From contig NW_026622997.1 in the NCBI RefSeq assembly GCF_023065955.2, forward strand, positions 20,688,001 through 20,752,000: a stretch of 64,000 nucleotides of DNA, read 5' to 3'. Origin of the DNA: Ursus arctos. Taxonomy: Eukaryota > Chordata > Mammalia > Carnivora > Ursidae. Every line of letters begins with the position of its first letter. Position 1 is the stretch's first letter. Made by a program: the position numbers and the translations under genes. This document shows, piece by piece, positions 1 to 11,560 of the stretch. The notes beneath the pieces are model-generated. The model made no database searches and was not told the origin of the DNA. It worked only from the letters and a program-made list of their open reading frames with translations.

Positions 1-165
1 CTGATTACTATTGATGTCAAGCATGTTCACATATACTAATGGCTATTTGCATATTTTCTTTGGAAAAATGTCTATTCGAATATTTTGGCCATTTTTAAGT
101 TGGAGTTTTTATCTTATTTTTGAGTTGTGAGAATTCTTTATATATTCTGCACATAAGGCAATACA
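1..165 (-). mobile_element. Antisense old L1 fragment
   Basis: Text such as GGCCATTTTTAAGTTGGAG and GAGAATTCTTTATATATTCTG is the reverse complement of the part of mammalian L1 ORF2 near its C-terminal third. It is cut by the window edge and diverged. Confidence 0.55.
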
Positions 166-291
166 TTTATTTTATGGAGGGACAGAAGGTCACTGGAAAC
201 ACTTGCCAGGCTGTGGTAGCCTAGTGGGGTCTCCATGGTTCCTCTTTTCCCAGTGCCAGGATGTGGTTCTTGGGGACCTCCTAGAAACACC

Positions 292-494
292 TTTTTTTTT
301 TTTTTTTTAAGATTTTATTGATTTATTTGACAGAGAGAGAGATAGCCAGTGAGAGAGGGAACACAAGCAGGGGGAGTGGGAGAGGAAGAAGCAGGCTCCC
401 AGCAGACGAGCCTGACGTGGGGCTCGATCCCAGAACTCCGGGATCACGCCCTGAGCTGAAGGCAGACGCTTAACGACTGAGCCACCCAGGGGCC
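292..494 (-). mobile_element. Can-SINE (SINEC), full length
   Basis: Reverse-oriented element: T-run, AAGATTTTATTGATTTATTT, GAGAGAG tract, then the head complement ending GAGCCACCCAGGGGCCC. It is flanked by a target duplication CCTAGAAACACC at 280-291 and 495-506. Confidence 0.92.
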
Positions 495-506
495 CCTAGA
501 AACACC

Positions 507-2959
507 CTTTTGCCCTACACCTTCTCCATGGCCTAAACAAGAGCAAACGGGCAGCATGGAGACACAGGAAAGAAAGATTTCCCCAACACCATAGGCGCTT
601 AGAAAGGATCGTGGAGTGAGTTGGGGAGGGAACTTCTTTTCAGTGAAGGGTCTTTGCCTCACATTTAGCTCAGAGAGTTCACACTTCATGATAGGAGAAT
701 GAAATAGGGATCTGTCCTGGTCCCACTCAGCATTCAGACCCTAGGATTTTATGGCTCTGTCCTTACCCAGCACTACCACCCCAAGTCAGGGCGCAGAGCC
801 AGCCTTCGAGATATACTTAGACCTCCCCCATGGCCTCTGTTCCCACTGGGCTCTTTCCTGCCGAAATGGCCCAGTTCCCTGCTGCCTGGCGTCCTGGAGT
901 GCTGGACTGTCCCCGACAGCCAAACCATCCATTCCTGAAGGAGATCATGGCCTCCTGAGGAATCTTTCTCATCCATCTGTGTAGCCCCAGCAGCCGGCAC
1001 AGAACACATCTCAAAACACAGTTGCATACAATTCTCTTAAGTCAGTGAATGAAGAAGAAGGAATGAAGTCATGTATTAGAAGTGAATAAATTGAGACTCA
1101 CATGGGTTAAGTCATTGTCTAGAGTTATGGAGGCTGTCAGTTAAGGGGCTGGAATCTCAAATTAAGGTTCTCTGATGCCAAAATACTTTTTCCATGATAT
1201 CAAAGCTATGAGTCCTTGCTTCTAATCTTCAGAGATTCCAACTTCGAGGAGAGATATTTGTATCACAAGACTGATCAGGGAGTCTCCTGAGAAGTGATAC
1301 CAGCAGAGTGCAGAGGGCAAATGGAAAGGGGAGATCCTTTCTACATGTGGTTGTTTATTTTGCCTTTCTACACCCCACTCTGGATTTGATGGTGATGACG
1401 GGAAGTAAATGGCAGGCGGTAAAGAGAGGTTACCCCTGACCTGTGGAGCAGTGGGTGGCCTCGAGGAGTTGAGATGCAGAGTATGGGTGCAGCAGTGCTG
1501 GGAAGGACCCCGAGGCAGTGGGAACAGCAGAACGGTGGTATAGGGGAGGGGCATGTTTGGGAAGGCATGACTTGTCCCTGTGACTGGGTCTTAGGAACCG
1601 GGTAAGGTGTAGAGGGCTGGGGTGAGGTCCTTTCCCAAGTCCAGTTGAACAGTTTGCTTTTTTTTCTCTGCACTGGGATCTTATTAGAGGCTTTGGAGGA
1701 ATCCATTAACGAATTAAGATCTTGCGTTTTCTCCAGTTTTGTGAAACATTTAAGGTGTTCTTTTATTTATGTAACTCTCTGATCTTTCCTATTCTGGTTT
1801 TACTGTTTCAAATTTCAAAGACTCTTGAAACTTCTTTACAATAAAAACAAAATGATGGCTTCCCCCCCCACCCCAATTTGGTGAGAAGCTGGCCCCAGAA
1901 ATGTTCAGTAGGAGAGTACGCAAGGCACCTTGGCAATGCGAATGTATCTCTTAGAAAAACAACTCCCTGGCTTGACTCAGCAGGGTCTGCTTCCAGCCCC
2001 GTCCCAAGACAGCTGGGCAAGAAATGTATTTTAATCCCCCTTGATTTTCTACCCATGCACATTGTGTTTGGCAGATAGTGGGAACTAACTGTATGAATGA
2101 AACCAGCATTTTGAATGAACCAGTCAATGAATGAAGGAGTGAAGACCATGGTTTTTTTCTTCTACACATAACTATTACCCCATTAGTAATGGTGAACCAC
2201 ACGATTCCTTCCCCCAAGTGATTGGTAGCTTCTGGAGAAAGGAAAGAAGGTAATTGTTATACTCACAAGAAAGAGAAATTAACATCTAGGACGGCTTGGT
2301 TTGATGATAGTTCAACCAATATATACATATATATTTTAATTTGGGCAGATTTATAGAGAAAGTAGTCTATTGTGACTACAGTTTCAAGAGAGCTCACTTA
2401 TAAGCCAGCAGCCTAGTCTCACCATAAGAAAAGGCGAGACAGTCTTCTACCCCCTTGTCTCTTCAAATCTATCTCTGTGTAAGCTTAGACTCATGATCTT
2501 TGGAAGCCCTTGGATCTGGGTCTCCCTTGTAGAGTCAGAGGAGAAACGCTCACCACAATTATTTCTGCACCTTTGCCGTAGTGAGGAGAACCTCGAGCAG
2601 CAATCTGGAACCTGGAAGACCCAGTTGTTGTGAATACACAAATTCTACCACAGTAGGATTCTTCCTTGCTTGTTTCATGAACTTGCTGTGAGGAATTTAC
2701 AAAACCTTTTGGGCAATGTGGAGTTTTAAACCTCTTGAAGTCCCAAAGAAAAAAGCAATTACGGAAAACCCAAGGTTCACATTCCAGAGAACAAGGGCGC
2801 TCTTGTGAATCCTGGGAGGAAGCCACTGTGGTTTTCAGTGGAAAGAGCTAACCCAGTGTCTTCTTTGAGATGGAGACTGCTCCTGTGAAAATCTGGCTTG
2901 CCACCTGAATTGGGGTTATGCCAGTGAGTGGGCAGGCACGGGAAAGGCAGTGAGTGGTA
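507..2959. other. Unassigned intronic sequence
   Basis: Repeat-poor stretch with no recognisable gene or element. Several open frames of about 110 codons on the minus strand have no family resemblance and no splice support. Confidence 0.5.
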
Positions 2960-3130
2960 GCCAATTAATTAGTCAATCAAAAAATATTTATAGAATTCTC
3001 TATGTACGCGGCAGCCGGCAGGGCTCAGCCGGAGATACAAGAAGAATAAAAGGTGGGACCTCAGCCCATGAGGGGCTCAGACTCATCTCCTTGGGAGGCA
3101 AGGTGTTCAGTGCTAGCAGAAAACATCGCA
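2960..3130. mobile_element. L2-like ancient LINE remnant
   Basis: AATCAAAAAATATTTATAGAATTCTCTATGT followed by a GGAGATACAAGAAGAATAAAA-like stretch and a CTCAGCCCATGAGGGGCTCAGA block follows the pattern of the L2 3' region. It is diverged and assigned by eye. Confidence 0.45.
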
Positions 3131-3566
3131 CAAGACACTATTTTAATTGAGCAGGACGTCTTAGAGATACCGAGAATGTAACACAGACAAATAGGCTGTT
3201 ATTCTGGGCTTATCACCATTTACCCCGTACCCTGGGGTGTCGGTTTTCAAAGCAGCTATGAATGCTGCTTTTTATAACTGGTCAGACGAAGTAGTTAGGT
3301 CTTACCGGACCCCTTACCGAGGAGCACAATATGCTTTGGATGAGAAAATATGGGGGATGAAGGAGTGTTGTCTTCCAAAGGTGATCCGCAGAGATTGGGT
3401 TCATGTCCTTAGCAGAGGACTATTTAAAAGCAAACAAGTCCTTATAAAAATGCATAGGGGTCTCCAGTCATGAGATAAGTAAGTCCTGGGGGGTGTGACG
3501 TACAGCAGGGTGACTGGAGTTAACAATACGGTGTTGTATATTTGAAAGTTGCTAAGAGAGGAGATC

Positions 3567-3714
3567 GAGTATTAAGGAGGGCACGTATTGCATGGAGCAC
3601 TGGGTGTTATACGCAAGTAATGAATCATGGAATTTTACATCAAAAACTAGGGATGTACTATATGGTGACTAACATAATATAATAAAAAAAATATTATTAA
3701 AAAAAAAAGAAAGA
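3567..3714 (+). mobile_element. Severely 5'-truncated carnivore L1 (about 148 bp)
   Basis: The 3' terminal L1 sequence with GTATTAAGGAGGGCACGTATTG, CACTGGGTGTTATACGCAAG and TATGGTGACTAACATAATATAATAAAA, then a poly-A tail. Target duplication AAGAGAGGAGATC occurs at 3554-3566 and 3715-3727, inside an older L1 3' end. Confidence 0.88.
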
Positions 3715-3815
3715 AAGAGAGGAGATCTTGAAAGTTCTTATCGCCAAGACAAAAACTTATAACTAGGTGTGGTGAGGGTTCATTGAGCCTATTGTGAGAA
3801 TCATTTTGCAACGGA

Positions 3816-4273
3816 CAGGGGTCACCCCTTATCTGCGGTTTCGTTTACCTGCATTCAGTTGCGGTGGGAAAGCAGGTGATTCTCTTTCTGATGCCGCAAG
3901 GTCCGTAGTAACCTCATGCCATTGTCACGACGCCTACGTCACCCACCTCATTTCATCTTCATCTCGTCACGTCGGCATTTTATCACCTCACGTCATCGCA
4001 GGAGGGAGGGTGGGTATGATATGGGAAGATATTTTCAGAGAGAAAGGTCATAGTTACATAACTTTTATTACAGTGCAGTATATCATTATAATTGTTCTAT
4101 TTTATTATTGTTGTTGTTAATCTCTTACTATGCCTCAGATACGAATTAAACTTCATCATAGGTATGTACATACAGGAAAAAACCTAGTATGGATAAGGTT
4201 TGGCACTATCTGCCATTCCAGGCTTCCACTGAGGGTCTTGAATGTATCCCTGGTGGATAAAGGAGGACTACTG
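3816..4273 (+). mobile_element. MER2-like TcMar-Tigger DNA transposon
   Basis: Ends are complementary: CAGGGGTCACCCCTTATCTG at the start and GGATAAAGGAGGACTACTG at the end. The interior has the MER2 landmarks ACATAACTTTTATTACAGTG, TTGTTCTATTTTATTATTG, ATTAAACTTCATCATAGGTA and CAGGCTTCCACTGAGGGTCTT. It is non-autonomous and has no transposase frame. It carries several CGTCA/ACGTCA motifs at 3925-4000 as part of the element. Confidence 0.85.
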
Positions 4274-4405
4274 TATACATGTATCAAATCATTATGCAGT
4301 GCACTTAAAACTAATATACTATCTGTTGATTATTTTTGAATTTTTGAATGTTTGGGGAAACATATGTGACTACAAAACTACTAATTACGTACCAAAATTT
4401 TCATT

Positions 4406-4408
<3 letters not shown>

Positions 4409-4441
<33 letters not shown>

Positions 4442-4626
4442 GATTTTATTGATTTATTTGAGAGAGAGAGAGCAGTAGGGGGGAGGGGCAGAAAGAGAAA
4501 GAGAAGCAGACTCCCCGCTGAGCAGGGACCCCCCCCCCCCCGACACCCGACTGGATCCCAGGACCCCGGGATCATGACCTTAGCCAAAGGCAGATGTTTA
4601 ACCGACTGAATCAACCAGGTGCCCCT
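4409..4626 (-). mobile_element. Can-SINE with expanded (TTTA)n tail
   Basis: Reverse-oriented SINE with a tail of TTTA units at 4403-4440, a GAGAGAG tract, a 13-base C run near 4530 and the head complement ending CAACCAGGTGCCCC. Target duplication AAAATTTTCATTTTA occurs at 4394-4408 and 4627-4641. Confidence 0.92.
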
Positions 4627-4692
4627 AAAATTTTCATTTTATAGTAACCATTACACATGGACTTGAGAAAACCTCTTTTAGAAATCTTGGTG

Positions 4693-4870
4693 GAAGTGTA
4701 CCTGGGTGGCTCAGTCGGTTAAGTGTCTGACTCTTGATTTCAGCTGAGGTCATGAATCTCAGAGAGGTGAGATCAAGGCCTGTGTTGGGCTCCGAGCTAG
4801 GTGTGGAGCCTGCTGAAGATTCTCTCTCTCCCTCTCTCTCTTTCTTAATCCCTCTCTAAAAGAAAAAAAA
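4693..4870 (+). mobile_element. Can-SINE, older copy
   Basis: Head ACCTGGGTGGCTCAGTCGG, TTAAGTGTCTGACTCTTGAT box, then a TCTCTCTC tract and an A-rich tail. It is diverged; the flanks share only AAATCTT. Confidence 0.85.
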
Positions 4871-5019
4871 AATCTTCATGGAATAAGTATGTGAACAGAG
4901 GAAAATGAAACACTGAAAAAAAAATTTTAAGGGTATAATTATAAGGTATGACCTGAAATTTTTGGCTAGTCATTTCTATTGGCCAGGTTTTTTATGTTAT
5001 TTTATTTTACTTATTATTA

Positions 5020-5090
5020 TTATTTTATTTTTTATTGATGTATAGTTAGTTTCAGGTATCCAACCTAGTGATTCGACAACTCTGTTGGCC
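5020..5090 (-). mobile_element. Short antisense L1 3' end remnant
   Basis: TTTTTTATTGATGTATAGTTAGTTTCAGGTATCCAACCTAGTGATTCGAC is the reverse complement of an L1 3' UTR, the same text seen near 23320 and 43310. Confidence 0.55.
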
Positions 5091-5387
5091 AGGGCTTTTA
5101 GATGATTGCTCAGGATTTAAAATACACAAAGACTTGATATAGTGGTTTATAGATCTGTTTCCACTGAGAGCAAAACAAATGGAATGGCTTCATAACAGTA
5201 GCTAACACGTTTGTCACTGACCATGTGACAGACTTTGTATGCCTTCCTACACATACTTCTAGCAACCCTACTTACAAACCCTAGTAACGAACGCATAGCA
5301 AAACTAAACTCTTCCCCAAAGACCTTCAGCTAGTGATTCCAAAACCAGGGCCCCTCTAAATAGCCCTGGTTAAAAATGGACAAAATG

Positions 5388-5498
5388 GGGGTAGCTCAGT
5401 TGGTTAAACGTCTGACTCTTGATCTCAGCTCAAGTCTTGTTCGTGGGTTCAGGCTCTGCACTGGGCTCCATGATGGGCATGGAGCCTACTTAAAAAAA
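5388..5498 (+). mobile_element. Short Can-SINE (tRNA-head form)
   Basis: GGTAGCTCAGTTGGTTAAACG, CTCTTGATCTCAGCTC, then GGGCATGGAGCCTACTT and an A-tail: the short tRNA-Lys-like form. Target duplication AAAAATGGACAAAATG at 5372-5387 recurs with one change at 5499-5514. Confidence 0.88.
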
Positions 5499-6029
5499 AA
5501 AAATGGGCAAAATGATTGAGACCTTATACAATGTTTGCAAGTGTGGGGAGCTCTCCCTTTCTAGAAACTACTGAGGGAAAGAATAGGAATGCTGTTTCTT
5601 TTATTGTTTTAAAGTAGTTATTGCCTATGGGCAGAATATTGGACATAAAGTTAGTGTTTGGAATTGAATATCTGTACTTTAAGGATGGGTTTTATAAAAT
5701 GACCAGTGAGGCAAAAATAATTTTTAAATGATGACAACTATCTTTTCTGCTAGGAAGATACCTCCAGAACACCTTAGCCTTTCAAGACGACATATGAAAG
5801 AATACTCACTGGCTATGTTCTTACTGAAGTGTATGAAATATTTGTAAATGTGTGCAATTGCTGTGAAAGGAGTTTAAATTGTTTAAATGTTTAGAATCCT
5901 AACTACTTTATTTGAAAAAAGAAAAACCCAAAATGTAGTTTCTAAACTCACCGAGAGATACAATATGCAATGCCCATTTTCCTATCTTTCCCACACCTCT
6001 GGAAAATCATTTTTAAAGAAAACATTTGA

Positions 6030-6155
6030 GGGGCATCTGGGTGGCTCAGTCGGTTAAGCATCCAACTCAGTTTTGGCTCAGGTCTTGATCTCAGGGTCAT
6101 GAGTTCGGGGCCCACATTTGTCTCCGTGTTGGGCATGGAGCCTACCAAAAAACAA
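6030..6155 (+). mobile_element. Short Can-SINE
   Basis: GGGCATCTGGGTGGCTCAGTC through GGGCATGGAGCCTACC and an A-rich tail. Target duplication AAAACATTTGA occurs at 6019-6029 and 6156-6166. Confidence 0.88.
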
Positions 6156-6194
6156 AAAACATTTGATCAACCACGAAGTATATCACTGTGAAAG

Positions 6195-7255
6195 CCCAAA
6201 CCTCTGAGGACAAAGACCCCAGAAACTTCCTCCAGAAGGGAAAACAAAGGTTATGTCGAAAGGATGAAGAGTCAGAGAATCAGAATGGCTTTGGACCTGT
6301 CCACAGTAACCTAGGAAGCTAGAACACTATGGAGCCGTGCCTTGAAAATTCTGAGGAAGCCTTCCAGCCTGGAATTCTACACTCAGCCAAACCACCACCC
6401 AAGTGTGAAGGCAAAATAAAGATATTTTCTGACTTGCACGTTCTCCAAAAAACAATTGTCCTTTCATGTACTTTTTCAGAAGACAGTGCTCTGAAATTCA
6501 GAAGACAGTTAAGGAAGTACACCAAGAAAGAGGAGGATACAGAATCCAAAAAGCAGGTGATACTACATAAAAGGAAGTGGGGAGACGGCCCAGGGGTGAA
6601 GGTGTAGGCAGATGTCTGGTCTCAGAGGCGCCGCAGGCCTACAGAGCCCTCGTGCTCTCAGAGTGACTCTTATCTCTGAGAAGAAAGACCTAATGGCATT
6701 CCAGATGTGTTTGGCCAGCTCTCAAGGAGACTTCCACAACCAGGGGAAGTGTTTGGAGGTGAATAATTGTTAAGTATGTAGAAAACTGAGAAGTTGAACC
6801 ACATGGCCGCAGAAAAATGGGTTGTGCAAACAAAAAAAAAAAAATGGAGACTGATCTTAAGAGACGTCATGACTCAGCTGTGAATAGTCATAATTGTGTT
6901 GACACTGATGATTGGTCACACAGACATTGTGACACAACAGTGCTGGGGTACAAGAAAGCATGTGCGCGTGTGCTGGTGGGGATTAGGCAAGCAGAATGTG
7001 AACCGTCTTGGTTTTGCTGGGAACTCAGTGGATAATGCCTAGAATGGAAGGAAAACAAGACGTAAAGGTAGAAGCATGTTGCATACAGATGAGGTAATTA
7101 CTGAAAGCAGTAGCTCAACTAGTGGGAATCGGTTGAGTCTCACTACAAAAATAGAAGGGGCAGTGGGGGGACTATTGTGTTTTTGTAATAAGCTTTGTAG
7201 AACTGGTGACTCTTTAAATTCTGTGAATGTTTAAAGAGCTAAACTTTAAAAGGGG
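6195..7255 (+). mobile_element. Possible HAL1/L1-related remnant
   Basis: CCAGCCTGGAATTCTACACTCAGCC followed by AAAATAAAGATATTTTCTGAC, an ACCAAGAAAGAGGAGGATACAG stretch and a lysine-rich broken frame at 6329-6607 resembles old L1/HAL1 ORF1-region sequence. The boundaries are vague and the family is uncertain. Confidence 0.35.
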
Positions 7256-7599
7256 AAAAGGGAGGGGAGACTTCAAATGAGAAAAAAAAATGACAAGATG
7301 AGTTATACTTCCTATTATAAAGGAGCTCAAAAAAGAATACTCCCAAATTAATACAAAACAAGGAATTAAGATTCACCTCCAGTGTAATTTCCTAAAACAG
7401 ATCATTAAAAAGAGAAAGTCGTGGACTTTTATGTGCCTCTGTCTTTTTCTTTCCACCCACCCTCGTGCCCGGCCAGATGATTATGTTTATCTGCTGTAAG
7501 CCAGAGGTTATAGGGGACCTCATCTTGGGTTTGGCTTCTGCCTAAATAGGACTGGACAGTGGGGGCCAAGTTTGAACCTTGTCATCTCTCCTAGGTTCT

Positions 7600-7799
7600 A
7601 TTTGTGAATTAATTCATTTATTTGAGAGAGAGAGAATAGGGAGAGGGAGGACAGAGAGGGAGGGAGAGAGAATCCCAAGCAGACTCCCTGAGGAGCACAG
7701 AACCCAACACAGGGCTCTATCTCAAGACTCTGAAACCACATCCTGAGCCAAAACCAAGAGTCAGACACTCAACCAAGTGAGCCACCCAGGTGCCCTTGA
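7600..7799 (-). mobile_element. Can-SINE, older copy
   Basis: Reverse-oriented, with a GAGAGAGAG tract and a head complement ending GAGCCACCCAGGTGCCC. Target duplication CCTAGGTTCT occurs at 7590-7599 and 7800-7809. Confidence 0.88.
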
Positions 7800-7809
7800 C
7801 CTAGGTTCT

Positions 7810-10519
7810 TGATTGTCCAGCTGTGTGTCTGGCTTCTCTCCACTTCTCATCCGATTCTTAGAACATCTTAGGTCCATCCGTCTTGTATCCTGCTCTTCTG
7901 TTGGCTTCCTGGTCTAAGCCCATCTGTCTGTCCACCTGGCACTGACTCATTCCTTACCCACCTTGCTGTCTCCGTCCCCCACCCTATCCCTTTCCTCAGT
8001 CTAATTCTTAATTCCTGGCTCCCATCTCTTCATGAAAACTTGGCTCAATCCACTTTGAAAAACCAAGGCAAATGGAACTGCCTGGGAAGAATTTGGAGAA
8101 TCTGCTACTCTGTTCTTTCTTCATTCTTGAGAGCCAGGATGGCAGCTGAGGGCACATGTGGGGAGAAGCATGTGCGTGTGTTTTGGGAGAAGAGGGTACA
8201 GCCATCTTGGGCCCCATCATTCTCCCTGGGAACGCTATCATGTATATTTCTGATATCCTGGTGCATTCTTTCATTTATATGTTCTTCTGTTTCTCTTAGA
8301 AACTGTTCTAAAATTTTAAACCCGGAGGCATCTTTCCAGCTTTCTTGCATGAGCTGTATTTTGATCTCTTGAGAGGCTGTGACAGGACTCCAGTCCATGG
8401 TGATTTTACACAAAGCGATATCTGATTCGCTTTTAGACTGCATTCCACACCAGTCAGCCCAGCCCTGCAGTGTGTGGACTAACTCCTGTTGTCTCTCAAC
8501 ATATGGAGCGCTATTAGATAGTGTGAGTTTGAGTCTTGTCAGGGAGGCTGATTAAGCCACCGTTGGGGACAGTCGTCCTAAGTGTGAAATGTAACAGGCC
8601 CTCCAAAGCAGCGCTGTGAGCCTCTGGGGGTGGTGGGTGCCTCTCTGTTGGGGCATCGGGAGCTTGCTCACAAAGCAAACACATTTTTTTTTCTAGCATG
8701 GGCTAGGTCTATGGCGGTAACATTTGGCAAGTTGAGTAACAGGGAACAGAGATAACTGTGAACAGATGGACAACTATTAAAAGATTTGAGGGGCTTTTAT
8801 CATCTCTCAAATGGCCTTCACCCACCTACAGGATACCCAGTTCCTTGCAAGATTACGTAAAGGATTCAATTAAATTTCTTCTTCCTTTTTTTTTTTTTCA
8901 GTTGCAGTAGAAGCAAAAGCTCTGACGTGAAGAGGAAAAGAATAGATGAGAAACTTCTAATTTTGAATCCCCTTGGGATTAGATGCTGATTTCAGCCGTG
9001 CAGAGAATACTGCCCCATATTTTGAAAGAGTAGCTGCTGGCAGTTTCAGAGGAGATGACTTTCCAAAATAGACAGTGAACTCCCCCATCCGTATCTGATG
9101 ACCATCTGACATTTGAATGCAGAATTACAGAGCTGTCCACGTGTTTTGATAACTATAACCTTGCTTTTAAAAATATCAGTGGCAAGTCATTATGTTTAAG
9201 GTCAAAACTAATGAAAATACAAAATGCAAAAAAAAAAAAAAAAACCATTACCTGGTTCCTTGCAGAAATAAGAAATATTACCCGTCTTAGAGCAATAGTA
9301 TTTACGCACCCTCTGGGGCAGCACTGTCTCTGATATGGGAGCGTGCCAGTCCTCTTTGGCTCAAGATGATGCTTGGAAAGTTTGCAAGAGTGAGAACTAC
9401 AGACGCTGGTTAAGATGAGGCGTGTTTTACTCTCTCTGGGGCAGGAGCCTGATTTTGCCAAAAGCAGTCATAGGTTGGTACGGTGGGAGCTATAGTAGCT
9501 CTAAGCTGGATCTCATGAGCCTGGCCAAATTAGATTGGGTGCCATTCCTCAGGGGTTGCCTTCATAACATTACATTATAGGATTATAGCAGTTTAAAGGT
9601 ACTTACCTGTGTACACTCAGTGTAGCTCTCTAAGGAGTGCTTGGAAGCAGGAAAGATAGATACCCAACCCCACTTTTACCCTCCATTCCCTTACTCAGTG
9701 TCAAACTCAATTTATCCCAGCCGAGACTGCTGGGTTACTAAAGCTCCCTGTCTCCAGAAACCACCCTCCCTGGACCCAAATCTTGTCCAAAAATAACCAG
9801 CAGCAAAAGAAAATAAACATTTTTGATATTTTAAATTAAAATCCCCGCTGTTCAGAATAATTGTAATCTAAAATAATCCAGCAACAGAAACACTAAAGAT
9901 AGTGATAAGGAGAAGACAGCTAGCTCTTGGAGGTAAAAACCCAATTGCCTGCTGTAAATGATGTAGTTTTATAAACTCGTAGTTCCGCGCTGGGCTGTTT
10001 GGCTTAAGGTAACAGAGTAAATAAACAATAATTATCAGTGGGTTTAGTATCCCCTGGAGAGTTACATTGCACAGAAAGAGTCCTTGGAAATAGTTAAAGT
10101 ATGTTCCTACCATTTAGTAGGATAAAAGTTGGCAATATTAACTGTGAGATATATGTTCACAGGCTTTAAGTATATGCTAGACATAGATTGTATCATAGCA
10201 CATGGAAGCATCCAAGGAGACACTTGTTAATGGCGTAGGGAGTGAATTTCTTGTGTCTTACATATGGGGCTTATAAATGCCATTGAATTGAATGGAAAAT
10301 AAGATCAATGTACTTTGTGGGGTTTTTGTTGTTGTTGTTGTTCCAAGTTTTATGTTTTTTGGAATTTCACGTATTCCCTGCTGTGTAGAAATACTCTCTA
10401 GGTCGTTAAAGCCATTCCGAGCAATTCTTCTTTCTTTCTGCTGTTAAGTTTACTGGTGTCAGCTTGCTAATCCTCCCTGACATTCACACGGACTCCCATT
10501 TGTGCCTGTGTTTTTCTAG
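7810..10519. other. Unassigned sequence before exon 2
   Basis: Repeat-poor, containing T and A runs (8889-8901, 9228-9244) and a (GTT)n run near 10327-10342. No exon is seen before 10520. Confidence 0.5.
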
Positions 10520-10641
10520 AATGGCAGAAATGCAGGGACTGATGGAGAGACTGGAGCGGGTGGTCGGCCGACTGGAGTTGCTGTCTGCAGGGTCCCACCG
10601 GCCTCCTGGGGACTGCGGGGAGATTAATGGTGTCAACGGAG
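10520..10641 (+). CDS. CAP2: CAP2 exon 2 (first coding exon), adenylyl cyclase-associated protein 2
   Basis: The exon opens after a pyrimidine-rich tract ending TTTTTCTAG (AG at 10518-10519). One untranslated base precedes the ATG at 10521. It encodes residues 1-40 plus the first base of codon 41 and ends at a GGAG|GTAGGG donor (GT at 10642-10643). Residues 7-19 read LMERLERVVGRLE, which fits the CAP signature [LIVM](2)-x-R-L-[DE]-x(4)-R-L-E. In the family this RLE heptad segment forms the N-terminal coiled coil used for oligomerisation and, in yeast CAP, for adenylyl cyclase binding. The following SHRPPGDCGEINGV is the linker typical of CAP2 rather than CAP1. CAP proteins bind G-actin and work with cofilin in filament turnover in the cytoplasm; CAP2 is the isoform enriched in heart, skeletal muscle and brain. 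The ATG is chosen because it begins the family N-terminus directly behind the acceptor. The non-coding exon 1 is not in the window. Confidence 0.95.
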
Positions 10642-11321
10642 GTAGGGACACAAACTGTTGTCGTTGCTGGTCTCTGTGAGGGTCACTTAATATTGTCCCC
10701 ATCACTTAGTTCTCAAGAAATATTCTTCAGCTCCCGCGCCCCTTCCCTTATATGTGACCGTGACATTAACCAGATGCAAGACATCCCTTAAAGGGAAAGG
10801 AAAAATGTTTCAACCCACAATCCACAAAAATTAACCAGTTATCTGTGCCTATTAAGAACACAATCTATCTGCCAAATGTCATTATTCTTTTGTTTTAGTG
10901 TTTATACTGTTGTTCGGCATTCCACAGGGACTATAAATATATTATCTGAGCAATTATCAAGAAGAAATTCACATTCTCAATTACAGTGTAAATGGAAAGA
11001 AATTATCATTCTGTAGATTTTAATTTTAAAGAGAACAAGTCATTAAATTTGAGAACTACAGTTGGGAAGGAAGGGAGTCTGATGAGAAGCCAAACATTGG
11101 TTTCAAGTAACATGATTACATTGCACTGTTTTACCTGTGCCTATTTCTAATCAAATGTGCCATTCACATTATATGCTGATGCCACATCTGAAAAAAAAAA
11201 TGATTTTAAAATATTATATGTTCAAACATAAAAAGTTAACTACACAACATAAGAAGTTAACTATAAGGATACCATATATGGCAAACTCCCTAAGTTATCG
11301 ACAGTAAATTTTCCCAGTTCC

Positions 11322-11560
11322 TTCTTGTCGGAGATTGTAGATTTAGCAAAATAAAAATACAGGACACCCAGTTACATTTGAATTTCAGATGAACTACTTT
11401 TTTTTTTTTTTTTTTTTTTTTTGGCTTAAGTGGGTTCCAAATACTGCATGGGATATACTGCAAGGTACACACTTATCCTAAAAATGTATTCATTGTTTAT
11501 TTGAAATTCAAATGTAACTGGGGGCTCTGCATTTCATCTGGCAGCTCTATTCTTGTGTCA
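11322..11560. mobile_element. Palindromic non-autonomous DNA-transposon-like repeat
   Basis: Two arms are near-perfect inverted copies: GTTACATTTGAATTTCAGAT at 11371-11390 against its complement at 11499-11518 (19 of 20 match), with further pairing of the outer AGATTTAGC/CATCTGGC parts and the inner TGGGATATAC/ACACTTATCC parts. A run of about 24 T (11398-11422) interrupts the left arm. The layout is that of old hairpin-like DNA transposons; I do not assign a family name. Confidence 0.6.

Larger units (their letters stand above)
3470..4335 (+). mobile_element. Old L1 3' end, split by two later insertions
   Basis: Three pieces read in order as one L1 3' end: 3470-3566 (CAGGGTGACTGGAGTTAACAATACGG...GAAAGTTGCTAAGAGAG), 3728-3815 (TTGAAAGTTCTTATCGCC...ATCATTTTGCA) and 4274-4335 (TATCAAATCATTATG...ACTTAAAACTAATATACT). 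A short L1 stub and a MER2 element separate them. Confidence 0.7.
1..10519 (+). other. CAP2: CAP2 intron 1, 3' part
   Basis: Inferred as intron because the first coding exon starts at 10520 behind a splice acceptor and no CpG island, promoter or other exon is visible before it. It contains an antisense L1 remnant, six SINE copies and the nested L1/MER2 cluster listed separately. Between these, 507-2959, 5515-6018 and 7810-10519 look like unique sequence apart from short homopolymers (C run near 1861, T run near 8889, A run near 9228). I see no gene in them. Confidence 0.8.

Noticed and set aside
5388..5498. Possible tRNA gene
   Set aside because: The tRNA-like head belongs to a short SINE with an A-tail and target duplication; no full cloverleaf is present.
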